From Syntrophaceae bacterium (GTDB lineage: Bacteria; Desulfobacterota; Syntrophia; Syntrophales; Smithellaceae), in assembly GCA_025355345.1 (NCBI GenBank), contig JANXZU010000087.1, positions 1-57,077 on the forward strand: a stretch of DNA of 57,077 bases, in the 5' to 3' direction. The notes beneath the pieces were generated by a model. It did not search any database. It saw only the letters and a program-made list of their open reading frames with translations, and had not been told where the DNA came from. Made by a program: the position numbers and the translations under genes. Shown in pieces: positions 1 to 8,596 of this stretch. The stretch's first letter is position 1, and the number at the start of each line of letters is the position of its first letter.

Positions 1-259
1 CGTGATCCATGCCCGGCATCCAAAGCGTATTATAGCCCTGCATCCTTTTGAAGCGTATAATAATATCCTGGAGCGTATTATTTAAAGCATGCCCCATATG
101 CAGCATCCCTGTCACATTCGGCGGCGGGATGACTATGGAAAAAGCTGGGGCTTCACTTTTATCCTGAGCGTGAAAATAATTATTTTTTAACCAGTAATCG
201 TATAATTTCTTTTCGGCGTCAGCCGGTTCAAACGCCTTGCTTAACTCTTTTGCTGCCAT
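1..259 (-). CDS. valS: Valyl-tRNA synthetase, N-terminal part (cut by window edge)
   Basis: Reading from an ATG at 259 the first 86 codons are open to the window edge. The protein begins [20 protein letters not shown] and continues with [19 protein letters not shown], the class I synthetase HIGH motif (here HMGH) in the form typical of ValRS, then [18 protein letters not shown]. ValRS charges tRNA-Val in the cytoplasm and edits mischarged threonine. The catalytic KMSKS motif and editing domain lie outside the window. The upstream lipoprotein transcript is separated from it by a hairpin terminator at 355-404, so valS probably has its own promoter between about 260 and 350, where a dispersed repeat also lies. 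Identification is firm; the gene is partial only because of the window. Confidence 0.95.
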   Translation of the reverse strand, partial: MAAKELSKAFEPADAEKKLYDYWLKNNYFHAQDKSEAPAFSIVIPPPNVTGMLHMGHALNNTLQDIIIRFKRMQGYNTLWMPGMDH

Positions 260-280
260 TTATATTATTCTCCCAATTTT

Positions 281-357
281 CCCATCTTGCTCCGCAAGTG
301 GGATAATTCGACTTACCAATCTGACTGCGCTTCGCTTGTCACATTGGAGTCTCATTA
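281..357 (+). repeat. Family B hairpin repeat, copy B1
   Basis: Two consecutive hairpins: CCCATCTTGC/GCAAGTGGGA (281-303), then the flank ATAATTCGACTT, a second stem CCAATCTGAC/GTCACATTGG around TGCGCTTCGCTT, and the flank GAGTCTCATTA. The same flanks with different but self-complementary stems recur near 19.85, 29.4, 50.2 and 56.3 kb. Confidence 0.6.
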
Positions 358-404
358 AAAAGCCGCAGCCACTCAATGTTTTGTGTGACTGCGGCCACTT
401 TTTT
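355..404 (-). terminator. Bidirectional hairpin terminator after the lipoprotein genes
   Basis: The stem GCCGCAG (362-368) pairs with CTGCGGC (389-395). It is followed by six T on the plus strand (399-404) and by five T on the minus strand (A run 356-360). In the minus direction it lies just after the stop codon at 428 and would end the lipoprotein transcript before valS. Confidence 0.7.
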
Positions 405-427
405 GTTGTTATTCTTTTTGGTAAATT

Positions 428-1315
428 CTAATCCAAAACAACCATTACACGGCACTTTTTCATAAAAGTCATAGTCTCCGCAGCAGATCGAATTTGCTGG
501 GCATCCGCGTTGCTGATGATAAGATCTGATTTGCCGGCACCGCTTGTTCTCAGTGCTTTAACCGTTATGGGATTGGCCGTAACGCGCTGATTGCTCTGTG
601 CCGCGGTAAGATCACGTGCATAGCCGCTCATTCCCTGCTGTACTGCATATTCACGGTCAACATTGGCTGAGCCGTAAACTTCCTTGCCGTCTTCATCAAA
701 TACCCGAGGCGACATTGCCGGACGTGCCTGCATTCCGCGGGCATCAACAACCATGCCTGTATAAGCAGCAGGGGCTTCTGGAGTAGTGGGAGGAGCTGTT
801 ACAACCGGTGCAGGTGATGGTTCAGGTGGTGCCGGTGGTTTTGCAATGGCCAGCGGCATTATTATCTGAGACAAGTTACCATAAAGAGGCATTCTTAATG
901 TGACTTCAACTGTGCCATCGGCCTTGTATACCTCACTGCCTTGTACAACTACAGCACCTTTAACCATACCGTTCACTTGTGTATTAATAACATCGCTTTC
1001 TACCATAAAATCTCTTACAGTAGTTGCAGAGTCAATTTGTACTCCTTTGGTAATTTCCAGCAAATTACGCTGAGCAACAATAACGGCAGCGCGAAACGCC
1101 ATGGGACGGGCATTAGACTTGCCAATCGACTTCTCGGGCACTGCGCCGATACCTACAGCTTCAATGTAACCTTGCGACCAGTTCACAGAACCCTGATTAA
1201 CTTTTTCTACCCATTCGGACATGCTTATATTGCCTTTATCCTGACAAAAACCTGCCCCTGTAAAAAGAAGCAATATACCGGAAATTACCACTATGGACAT
1301 TAACCTTGACTTCAT
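428..1315 (-). CDS. LPP20-like secreted envelope protein
   Basis: A 295-residue protein. The ATG at 1315 is chosen because an AAAGGAGG ribosome site sits just upstream and a signal peptide starts at once (MKSRLMSIVVISGILLLFTG, processing near AGFCQ). Residues about 45-155 hold an LPP20/FlgT-like region (GYIEAVGIGAVPEKS, then ARPMAFRAAVIVAQRNLLE), a fold seen in outer-membrane-associated lipoproteins. A Pro-rich linker follows at about 160-185, then a C-terminal domain containing DARG, RVFDEDGKEVYG and CRVMVVLD. The lipobox is weak (GAGFC), so it may be periplasmic rather than lipidated. It lies 124 bp after the GNA1162-type lipoprotein gene on the same strand and ends at a terminator, so the two are probably co-transcribed. 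Such genes often sit with CsgG/GNA1162 partners in envelope assembly modules. The exact function is unknown. Confidence 0.7.
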   Translation of the reverse strand: MKSRLMSIVVISGILLLFTGAGFCQDKGNISMSEWVEKVNQGSVNWSQGYIEAVGIGAVPEKSIGKSNARPMAFRAAVIVAQRNLLEITKGVQIDSATTVRDFMVESDVINTQVNGMVKGAVVVQGSEVYKADGTVEVTLRMPLYGNLSQIIMPLAIAKPPAPPEPSPAPVVTAPPTTPEAPAAYTGMVVDARGMQARPAMSPRVFDEDGKEVYGSANVDREYAVQQGMSGYARDLTAAQSNQRVTANPITVKALRTSGAGKSDLIISNADAQQIRSAAETMTFMKKCRVMVVLD

Positions 1316-1439
1316 AAGATCCTCCTTTGGATGTTCCGAAGACAAAATGCCTTGGGAATCAAATTAAGACTCGTTAAATTTGTGTCAAAAAATAACAAAA
1401 TATCTTCCAAGTTGCAACAAGAATTAAATAAAATAATTC

Positions 1440-4187
1440 TCACTTCTTTTCCTTAAACGCCACGCTCTCTTCCTTTTCTAACCATGGCTTTATATTGATG
1501 TTTTGACCAAAGATCATATTCTGATCAGGCGGATTAGAACCCCACCAATTATTGCGGGCATCAATATAAATTGAAGATTGACTCTGAATAGCCCAGGTGT
1601 TAGAGATAAAATTATTATTAAATATTTTGGGATTGGCATTTCCAACACACTTGATGGCTCCCTCTCCGTGATTTTCGGCAAATGTATTATAAGACAATGT
1701 TGGATTTGCATCGTTGCGGCAAAATACGGCATTTTGCGAAGAATGAGCCACATAGCTATAGGAAATTTCCGGATCTCCGGCATAAATATCAAAAGCGGTT
1801 GTTGCGTATTTAATTATGCAGTAGGCAAAAAAACTGTTAACTTTGGTTTTTTTAGAAATACGCACTGCACTCCCGTAAAAACCGGGTGAAGGCGATGAGG
1901 CTGCCGCCGCAAATATTATCGGGTTTTCTTTTGTTCCGCGGGCAACGATACCTCCGTCTTCAGTAATCAAAGATGTTTTTTGCTCAAATTCAAGCACTAC
2001 GCCGGGCTCGATATGCAATGTCGCGCCGTTGTCCACAATCACATCTTTAGCTATGCGGTAAGGGCTGTTCGACAAGATCATATAGGCATCGGCTTTAATA
2101 TGACCACCTGCCTTTTTCCCCAACACGGTTATCGCCTGCGTCTTACCTTGCGGATAAGGAGCATCCAGAACAAAACTTATATCAACTTTTCCCTGCATCC
2201 CGGCAAGCATTTCCAGAATCTTAGAACTTCCCCACCAGTTATCCAGAGCTTTGACGGAAGTCCCGGTCATATTTCCGGTAATATTGTATGGCTTATTATC
2301 AACAACATTATTCTGATTGATATTGGCACCCGCACCTTTCACTACAATGCCGTTATTATTATTTCCGGCAATTGTATTTTGCATAATATCAGGCGATGCC
2401 GATTGAACCATCAACCCTGTACTCTCATTATCCTGTATGGAATTTTCTTTAATTAAAGGCGACGCTCCATCACTTATCCAAATAGCTATACCTTTATTTT
2501 TGTATATAGAATTTTTCGCAATCAGCGGTTTGGAAAACGCACCAGAAATCTTCAGGACTTCACTGTTTTGCGTAAACTCCGACATTTCAATTCTTGGTGA
2601 TGACGACTGACAGGTTATTGCCGTATGCGCATTTTTAATACGAACAAATTTAATTATATTTTCTTTTTCTTTAACATTCAAAAAGATTATTCCCTGCCAT
2701 AATGTCCCATCTTGAAAAGAATCGAAATTAATAATGTGTTCATCGTCACCCTGCGCATTTATACGGCCTTCAATAATCAGCGCGCCGCCTTTGGATTTAA
2801 TTTCAGTTCCTGGTTCAATTGTCAAAAGCGCCTTGTCTTTAACTAAAACATCTCCCTCTAAAATATAGGGACTTGCGCCGGAATACCAGATTGTATTTGT
2901 TTCTATCGCACCTGCGACAGGAGTCGGCCCCGGTGCGATTGGCATTCCTGTGACTTGCGTTAGTTCACTATGATTGCCGGCAAAATCAAAAGCGGCAACG
3001 CGATAATAATATTTTTGGGAATTAACCAGCGTGCTTTCGGCATCCCGGTATTCGTTTAATTCCATCTTACCGATTTCTACATAGCCGCTAAGCGGTGTAT
3101 TGGAACGATAAATTTTATACCCGGCAAGATCTGATACTTGCGGCTTTTCCCAACCCAGCAATACATGTTTGTTGCGTCCAATGGAAGTAAGGTTCCTGGG
3201 CTTATCCGGTGCAATGGTATCGAGCGTCACAGACCCTACTGCATCTACCCACTCTACGGTATTGCCGGAATCGTCTGTCAGATAACCGGTGATGATTGCT
3301 TTATCGATATTGTCACCGGGCAGCACTTTATAAACACCGTAATATCCACCCGGCTCTACTTCCTTCATTTGTATATTTTTCTTATAAGTGCCGATATCAA
3401 AATAAGCCTGCATTCTTGGTGTTCCCTGAATAACTACTTTGATTTCATCACCGGCCTTTTTAGGCAAGCTTTTGGAATCCTGAGTTAGAAGGGTAATGGA
3501 TGGTGGCCTGAGCGCATCTGCGATGGAAGGCACAGGAATTGTTTTGACCATATCGCGGAAAAGATCATCATTGGCCCGCAGCAGTTGAATATCCCGCATG
3601 TTCAATGCTGAAGTAATCACCACCGCAACCAGGCCTATGGGATTTGTTGCTATTCCCCCTTCATGTCTTCTGGCTGTGTGCTTGCCGCTCCAGAGGAAAT
3701 TGCCGGTTTTGGTATCATACATTTTAATTTCCGCTCCCACGGAAACTTGAGAATATACAACCAGAAACAACTTATCAAAATCAGATATTTGACCGAAGAC
3801 TACTGCATCAACTCCCAGAATCTTTCCCAGTTCCTGCGGCGATGTCTTGCTGATTACTTCTGCATCAGTAAGGCCAGCCTTTTTTAATAAACTGTCAACC
3901 CTATAGAGCTCCATATCAGTAAACGGCAGAGAACTGAAATGGTTGTAAAAACCGCGACGGACAATATCAATGGCTTCTTTACTTTTAGACAGATCAATAA
4001 AAGGCAAAACAGCAACAGACTTGGGAATGTGATCTTTCATATAGGGATCGACTTTGTATTCCCCCTCAAAAGGCGATGATATCTCAGGTGTTATAATAGT
4101 GCCTTGTGTTGCTACAGCACAGCTTTGCAACGCTAAAAGAATCGACACCAATATAAAAATCAACAGCAGTTTAAAATATTTTTGCAT
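1440..4187 (-). CDS. GNA1162/DUF799-type lipoprotein fused to FN3 and beta-helix domains
   Basis: A 915-residue lipoprotein starting at ATG 4187, with GGAGGG upstream. An alternative start 34 codons earlier lacks a ribosome site and would bury the signal peptide. The lipobox is LQSC near residue 23. Residues about 40-215 match the GNA1162 (DUF799) lipoprotein family: KSVAVLPFIDLSKS, LGKILGVDAVVFGQI, then SGKHTARRHEGG. A fibronectin type III-like module follows at about 310-415 (LGWEKPQVSDLAGYKIYR). The C-terminal half is a right-handed parallel beta-helix of the NosD/pectate-lyase type with repeated N-rich turns and two NNWWGS/DNWWGS landmarks. GNA1162 proteins are usually near 220 residues, so the extension is unusual. 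It is likely anchored in the outer membrane with the beta-helix in the periplasm or outside. Its partner is the LPP20-like gene downstream. Confidence 0.75.
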   Translation of the reverse strand: MQKYFKLLLIFILVSILLALQSCAVATQGTIITPEISSPFEGEYKVDPYMKDHIPKSVAVLPFIDLSKSKEAIDIVRRGFYNHFSSLPFTDMELYRVDSLLKKAGLTDAEVISKTSPQELGKILGVDAVVFGQISDFDKLFLVVYSQVSVGAEIKMYDTKTGNFLWSGKHTARRHEGGIATNPIGLVAVVITSALNMRDIQLLRANDDLFRDMVKTIPVPSIADALRPPSITLLTQDSKSLPKKAGDEIKVVIQGTPRMQAYFDIGTYKKNIQMKEVEPGGYYGVYKVLPGDNIDKAIITGYLTDDSGNTVEWVDAVGSVTLDTIAPDKPRNLTSIGRNKHVLLGWEKPQVSDLAGYKIYRSNTPLSGYVEIGKMELNEYRDAESTLVNSQKYYYRVAAFDFAGNHSELTQVTGMPIAPGPTPVAGAIETNTIWYSGASPYILEGDVLVKDKALLTIEPGTEIKSKGGALIIEGRINAQGDDEHIINFDSFQDGTLWQGIIFLNVKEKENIIKFVRIKNAHTAITCQSSSPRIEMSEFTQNSEVLKISGAFSKPLIAKNSIYKNKGIAIWISDGASPLIKENSIQDNESTGLMVQSASPDIMQNTIAGNNNNGIVVKGAGANINQNNVVDNKPYNITGNMTGTSVKALDNWWGSSKILEMLAGMQGKVDISFVLDAPYPQGKTQAITVLGKKAGGHIKADAYMILSNSPYRIAKDVIVDNGATLHIEPGVVLEFEQKTSLITEDGGIVARGTKENPIIFAAAASSPSPGFYGSAVRISKKTKVNSFFAYCIIKYATTAFDIYAGDPEISYSYVAHSSQNAVFCRNDANPTLSYNTFAENHGEGAIKCVGNANPKIFNNNFISNTWAIQSQSSIYIDARNNWWGSNPPDQNMIFGQNINIKPWLEKEESVAFKEKK

Positions 4188-4427
4188 AAAAACCCTCCAT
4201 TTTAAACGCGTAAACTTAAATAAATACCTAAAAAAGATACTTAATTTGCCTGTAGCTGTCAAGACGAAATAAGCAGACGTCAATATCACCCCGTCCGGAT
4301 ATAACTCCTGCTTTTTAAAGTAACTCTAATTTATTAGCTTTTTTTTTGTTTCTTTGATATAAGCTCGAAACATTCTAATTAATTTTGATTATCTATAAAA
4401 ACAAGCAAGTTGAGGAAGGGGAAAAAC

Positions 4428-4988
4428 ATGAAAAAAGAAGATTGTATACTCTTTAGTGGCGGGGCTCAGGGGGCGGAAGCGGAATTTGGCGCGAATGCGG
4501 AGAGCCTTGGAATTGAAGAAGTAAATTTTACATTTAACGGACACACTCTCATCCGCAAACGTGGATTGCGCGTCCTCAATCATGAAGAACTGAAAAATGG
4601 CGATGTGAGCCTGGAATATGTCTCGAAATTAATGAGTCGCCGTTACACGGATAACGCGACTTTTCGCAAGATACTCCAAAGTATCTGGTACCAGATTAAC
4701 AGCGGCCAGGAAATTTTTGTAATCGGCGAAATCCTCGACGATAAGACTGTCAAGGGCGGCACCGGCTGGGGAGCAGAATTCAGCAAAATCTGCAACAAAC
4801 CATTGCATGCTTTTGATCAGAAAAGAAACAAGTGGTACCTCTGGAATAAATTGGATTGGGTTGAACGCAAAAAGGGAGATGAGCCGGTTATCAGCCATGT
4901 CCACTTCACCGGAACCGGAACCCGCTTTATCGAAGAAAACGGCAGGAAAGCAATCAAGGAATTATTCGCCAGATCTTTTTCACAGTAA
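4428..4988 (+). CDS. SLOG/Rossmann-like nucleotide-binding protein, putative
   Basis: A 186-residue soluble protein. The ATG at 4428 follows GAGGAAGGGG; a TTG at 4410 is the less likely start. Near the N terminus ILFSGGAQGAEAEFGANAE resembles the phosphate-binding glycine loop of SLOG (DprA/LOG-like) domains. The centre (LMSRRYTDNATFRKILQ, then GTGWGAEFSKICNKPLHAFDQ) and the C terminus (VHFTGTGTRF) look like the nucleotide-binding face of a SLOG-type alpha/beta fold. No membrane segment or signal peptide is visible. It stands alone between divergent neighbours and ends at a strong terminator. I do not recognise a specific function; the SLOG assignment is an inference from the glycine motifs. 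Confidence 0.6.
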   Translation: MKKEDCILFSGGAQGAEAEFGANAESLGIEEVNFTFNGHTLIRKRGLRVLNHEELKNGDVSLEYVSKLMSRRYTDNATFRKILQSIWYQINSGQEIFVIGEILDDKTVKGGTGWGAEFSKICNKPLHAFDQKRNKWYLWNKLDWVERKKGDEPVISHVHFTGTGTRFIEENGRKAIKELFARSFSQ

Positions 4989-5025
4989 TCGCTAACAAGC
5001 GATGACTTTTGAAGCAGTTACTCGA

Positions 5026-5058
5026 GCTTCCCACAACGTATTGTGGGAAGCTTTTTTA
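5026..5058 (+). terminator. Rho-independent terminator
   Basis: A perfect 11-bp stem (GCTTCCCACAA, 5026-5036, with TTGTGGGAAGC, 5041-5051) has a CGTA loop and is followed by TTTTTT. It ends the plus-strand SLOG-like gene. There is no A run on the other side, so it is one-directional. Confidence 0.9.
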
Positions 5059-5106
5059 TTATATTTTTCCGCCTTTTTGGTTTTATGATCTTTGGAATCT
5101 CTCCTT

Positions 5107-5970
5107 TTATGTCAAAGTGTGCAGACGGGATTTAACGCTTTCCAGATAACCTTGTAATCCCAATTGCCACGGCTGCATTGCCTTCCCTGTTGTTGCAATA
5201 AATTTTTGCATGCTCATAACACTGTAGGCCGGACGCTTTGCAGCTCTGACGAGCTGGTCTGAGTTAATCGGGCTTACTTCAACATCATCAATCCCTGCCT
5301 CCTGCAATATTTTTACGGCAAACTTATACCAACTGCAACTGCCTCTGTTGGTCACATGGAATATGCCCTGAGCATTCTTTTCAATGAGATGATCAACCGC
5401 CGCCGCCAAATCTTTTGTATGGGTTGGAGAACCTATTTGATCGTCAACAACTGTCAGCCTTGGTGTTGTTCTTGCCTTTTCCAGAATTGTCCGCACAAAG
5501 TTTTTACCGTTAACTCCATACAACCAGGCCGTACGAATAATAATAAAGTTTCGTGCAAGCTCCTGCAGATACTTCTCACCCGCAAGTTTGGAAGCTCCAT
5601 AAGTATTGATCGGATCGCACTTTTCATCTTCTTTATAAGGAGAGCTCCCGTTACCGTCAAAAACATAATCCGTACTGAAATGAACTATCCGAATATTTTT
5701 GTTTTGACAGGACATCGCAATATTTTTGACCGCCTCTGCATTGACGGCAAAACATTCTTCTTTCGCAGTCTCACAGCCATCAACATTGGTATAAGCTGCT
5801 GCATTGATGATTATTTGCGGCGTAGTATTTTCAATTGCTTTGGCGCATTCGCCGGCTGACGTAATATCAATTTCTTCTTGATCCATTCCGACAACCTCAT
5901 GGTGCAAGCGCATTTGCGTAAGAAGATCACTCCCCAGCATTCCTTTATGCCCCAGTAATAGTATTTTCAT
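5107..5970 (-). CDS. rfbD: dTDP-4-dehydrorhamnose reductase (RmlD/RfbD family)
   Basis: A 287-residue short-chain dehydrogenase of the extended type. The NAD(P)-binding glycine motif GHKGMLG is at residues 7-13, followed by NAAAYTNVDGCE, STDYVFDG and the catalytic YGASK around residue 128. The order and spacing are those of RmlD, which reduces dTDP-6-deoxy-L-lyxo-4-hexulose to dTDP-L-rhamnose for cell-surface polysaccharide. No other rml gene is in the window, so a related sugar-nucleotide reductase role remains possible. The start codon shares one base with the truA stop (TAATG), which indicates translational coupling in a truA-rfbD operon. Confidence 0.88.
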   Translation of the reverse strand: MKILLLGHKGMLGSDLLTQMRLHHEVVGMDQEEIDITSAGECAKAIENTTPQIIINAAAYTNVDGCETAKEECFAVNAEAVKNIAMSCQNKNIRIVHFSTDYVFDGNGSSPYKEDEKCDPINTYGASKLAGEKYLQELARNFIIIRTAWLYGVNGKNFVRTILEKARTTPRLTVVDDQIGSPTHTKDLAAAVDHLIEKNAQGIFHVTNRGSCSWYKFAVKILQEAGIDDVEVSPINSDQLVRAAKRPAYSVMSMQKFIATTGKAMQPWQLGLQGYLESVKSRLHTLT

Positions 5971-6710
5971 TAATCGTACTTAACCTCCTTTAAAAATAAA
6001 CCGCACGCCGGAGCAGTCACACCGGCGATATTGCGATTGCGGGAATCAATTATTTCTTTCATGTCCTGAGGCTTTCTTTTGCCCCGGGCAACTTCCGTAA
6101 GCGTGCCGACAATATTGCGAACCATATATTTTAAAAAGCCTTTGGCTTCCACAGTTATTTCGATCAGACCGTCTTCGCCGGATTTAATATCAATAGCGGT
6201 TATTGTCCTCACCTTGTCTTTAATATCAGAACCGGTCGCGCAAAAGCAGGTAAAATCATGCGTGCCTACTAAATATTGCGCCGCTTTTTTCATCATTGCC
6301 AGATTCAACGGAAAGCGGATAAACCAGAAATAATTGCGCCCAAGAACAGGCCTTAAGGGCTTGTTGCAGATACGGTAAACATAAATTTTGCTCAGAACAT
6401 CACGCTGAGCGTGAAAGTCAACATGAACTTCATCAAGCGATTTGACCACAATATCCGGCGGCAGAACGCTGTTGACTCCACGGAATAACTTTAGCGCAGT
6501 AAGCAAAGTGGTGCATCTGAAGTTGGCGACCTGATTGATCGCGTGCACACCGGCATCCGTGCGCCCGGAACCGACTAATGTCACTTTTTCTCTGACAATT
6601 CTTGCAATGGCATCTTCGAGTAGTTGTTGAATCGAAATACCATTCTTTTGCCTTTGCCAACCACAATAGGCAGCACCGTCATATTCCACAATCATTTTAA
6701 AGTTGCGCAT
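5970..6710 (-). CDS. truA: tRNA pseudouridine(38-40) synthase TruA
   Basis: A 246-residue enzyme of normal length. The opening MRNFKMIVEYDGAAYCGWQR is typical. The catalytic aspartate lies in GSGRTDAGVHA (about residues 50-60), followed by NQVANF. Late motifs FLKYMVRNIVGTL and APACGLFLKEVKY are also diagnostic. It converts uridines 38-40 in the anticodon arm of many tRNAs to pseudouridine. The ribosome site is weak (CAGG about 8 bases upstream). It is the first gene of a two-gene unit with rfbD, overlapping it by one base. Upstream lies a Family C palindromic repeat. Confidence 0.96.
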   Translation of the reverse strand: MRNFKMIVEYDGAAYCGWQRQKNGISIQQLLEDAIARIVREKVTLVGSGRTDAGVHAINQVANFRCTTLLTALKLFRGVNSVLPPDIVVKSLDEVHVDFHAQRDVLSKIYVYRICNKPLRPVLGRNYFWFIRFPLNLAMMKKAAQYLVGTHDFTCFCATGSDIKDKVRTITAIDIKSGEDGLIEITVEAKGFLKYMVRNIVGTLTEVARGKRKPQDMKEIIDSRNRNIAGVTAPACGLFLKEVKYD

Positions 6711-6823
6711 GGTGTAACCTGAAATTATTTTCTTTCAAATCGTGCTTGCCAGTTTTTTTTAAAGATGTTAGCAACATCAATATTGTGCGCATAGTGGATG
6801 TTTGAAACCCACCATGTTTTAGG

Positions 6824-6942
6824 GCTGTTCAAAAATGTTCAGATGCAAGGCGCGCAAAAAACTGAACCGCGAGGCGTATATGGATATACTTTGAGCGGTG
6901 AGTTTTACAGCGCAACACAGCAGTTGAGCGTTTTTCAACAGC
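6824..6942. repeat. Family C palindromic repeat, copy C1
   Basis: The ends are inverted repeats: GCTGTTCAAAAA at 6824 and TTTTTCAACAGC ending at 6942. The core contains GCAAGGCGCGCAA, a central GAGGCGTATATGGATATAC dyad and GCGCAACACAGCAG. The element occupies most of the 301-bp gap between truA and the carboxyltransferase gene (6711-7011). Copy C4 at 52.8 kb has the same plan. Elements of this kind are common between genes in deltaproteobacteria. Confidence 0.75.
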
Positions 6943-7011
6943 ACCGTAGTAATAGCTTACACATCTTGGTTGGTCAAGACAAAAACATTCGAAGCAAAAA
7001 GGAGATAGTTT

Positions 7012-8583
7012 ATGGGGGATGATTTACAGAAAGCAACGACTCAGGATAAAATAAATAATTTTACAGCAAAGGCTCAGGCTTTGCTGCTCATGGGTGGCGA
7101 AAAGCAAATAAATAAACAGCATGAAAGCGGTAAACTGACGGCTCGCGAGCGCCTGGACCATTTATTTGATAAAGGCTCATTTCAGGAAGTACAGCTTTTT
7201 GTGCAGCACCGCTCCATCCTTTTTGGCATGGATAAAAAAGAAATACCCGCTGACGGCGTGATAACCGGTTTCGGTAAAGTTAACGGCCGCATCGTTTTTG
7301 CCGCTGCTCAGGATTTTACCAGTTCCGGCGGCAGCCTGGGCGAAATGCACTCCAAGAAAATATGGAAAATAATGGATATGGCTATTGCCGCTCAAAAGCC
7401 TTTCATAGCTCTGAATGATTCCGGTGGCGCGCGCATTCAGGAAGGCGTCCCCTCGCTTGACGGCTACGGCGGAATTTTTTACCGCAACACAATCAGTTCC
7501 GGCTACATTCCCCAGATCACAGCCATAATGGGACCAACAGCCGGAGGCGCAGTTTATTCACCGGCACTTACAGATTGGGTTTTCATGGTGAAAAATACTT
7601 CCTATATGTATATCACCGGTCCGGAAGTCATCAAAGCTGTAATTGGCGAAGAAGTAACTCATGATCAACTCGGTGGTGCCGTTGCGCATGCCTCCAAAAG
7701 CGGCGTCTGCCATGTGGTTACGGAAAACGACACTGATTGCCTCGATAAAATAAAAGTTCTGCTTTCGTATCTTCCCGATAGTTGCAACTCAGAGCTTCCT
7801 GTTATTCCAACAACCGACACAGCTGATCGAAGCTGCCCGGAGCTTAACAAAGTCATACCCGATAAGGCCGCGCGTGCCTATGACATGAAAAAAATAATCA
7901 AGGCCGTCGCCGATAATAATGATATTTTTGAACTACATGAAAGCTGGGCGCAAAACATCACTGTGGCTTTAATACGGCTAATGGGCAGGCCGGTTGGAGT
8001 TATCGCGAATAATCCCATGTTTTTTGCAGGTTCCCTGAACGTTAATGCCTCCGATAAAGCATCCCGCTTTATCCGCTTTTGCGATGCCTTTAATATTCCA
8101 CTGTTAACCTTTGCCGATGTTCCGGGATATATGCCCGGCACGGAGCAGGAATGGTCGGGCATCATCCGTCATGGCGCCAAACTGCTCCACGCCTACGCAG
8201 AAGCGACAGTGCCAAAGATCACTGTTGTTACCCGCAAAGATTACGGCGGAGCTTATATTGGAATGTGCAGTAAACAATTAGGCGCTGATTACGTCATGGC
8301 CTGGCCGACAGCGGAAATCGCGGTAATGGGGGCGGAAGGCGCTTGTAATATTATTTACCGCAGTGAAATAAACTCTGCAGCTGATCCGGCAGCAAAAAGA
8401 GCTGAACTTATTGCCGGCTATGAAGAAAAATTCAATAATCCGTATTTTGCCGCATCGATGGGAATCATAGAAGAGATAATACATCCGCATGATACACGCA
8501 AAAGGATCATCGCATTGCTTGAAGCACTGCAAAACAAGAAGGAAACAAGGTTAACCAAAAAGCATAATAATATTCCGCTTTAG
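7012..8583 (+). CDS. Biotin-dependent acyl-CoA carboxylase/decarboxylase, carboxyltransferase subunit
   Basis: A 523-residue protein with both halves of the carboxyltransferase fold. The N-terminal half shows HESGKLTARERLDHLFDKGSF, the acyl-CoA-binding FTSSGGSLGEMHSKK and NDSGGARIQEGV. The C-terminal half shows FADVPGYMPGTEQE, RKDYGGAYIGMCSK and AVMGAEGACNIIYR. This is the PccB/MmdA family, which moves carboxyl groups between biotin and propionyl-, methylmalonyl-, glutaconyl- or similar CoA esters. In syntrophs such subunits serve propionate or benzoate/glutaconyl-CoA routes. No biotin carboxylase, biotin carrier or membrane decarboxylase gene adjoins it, so substrate and direction cannot be set. 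AAAGGAGATAG precedes the ATG. The next gene follows after only 13 bp, so the two probably form an operon. Confidence 0.92.
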   Translation: MGDDLQKATTQDKINNFTAKAQALLLMGGEKQINKQHESGKLTARERLDHLFDKGSFQEVQLFVQHRSILFGMDKKEIPADGVITGFGKVNGRIVFAAAQDFTSSGGSLGEMHSKKIWKIMDMAIAAQKPFIALNDSGGARIQEGVPSLDGYGGIFYRNTISSGYIPQITAIMGPTAGGAVYSPALTDWVFMVKNTSYMYITGPEVIKAVIGEEVTHDQLGGAVAHASKSGVCHVVTENDTDCLDKIKVLLSYLPDSCNSELPVIPTTDTADRSCPELNKVIPDKAARAYDMKKIIKAVADNNDIFELHESWAQNITVALIRLMGRPVGVIANNPMFFAGSLNVNASDKASRFIRFCDAFNIPLLTFADVPGYMPGTEQEWSGIIRHGAKLLHAYAEATVPKITVVTRKDYGGAYIGMCSKQLGADYVMAWPTAEIAVMGAEGACNIIYRSEINSAADPAAKRAELIAGYEEKFNNPYFAASMGIIEEIIHPHDTRKRIIALLEALQNKKETRLTKKHNNIPL

Positions 8584-8596
8584 GATAAGAGGTATT

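Noticed and set aside
237..431. Plus-strand open frame near the left end
   Set aside because: It runs over the valS start, repeat B1 and a terminator hairpin and has no ribosome site.
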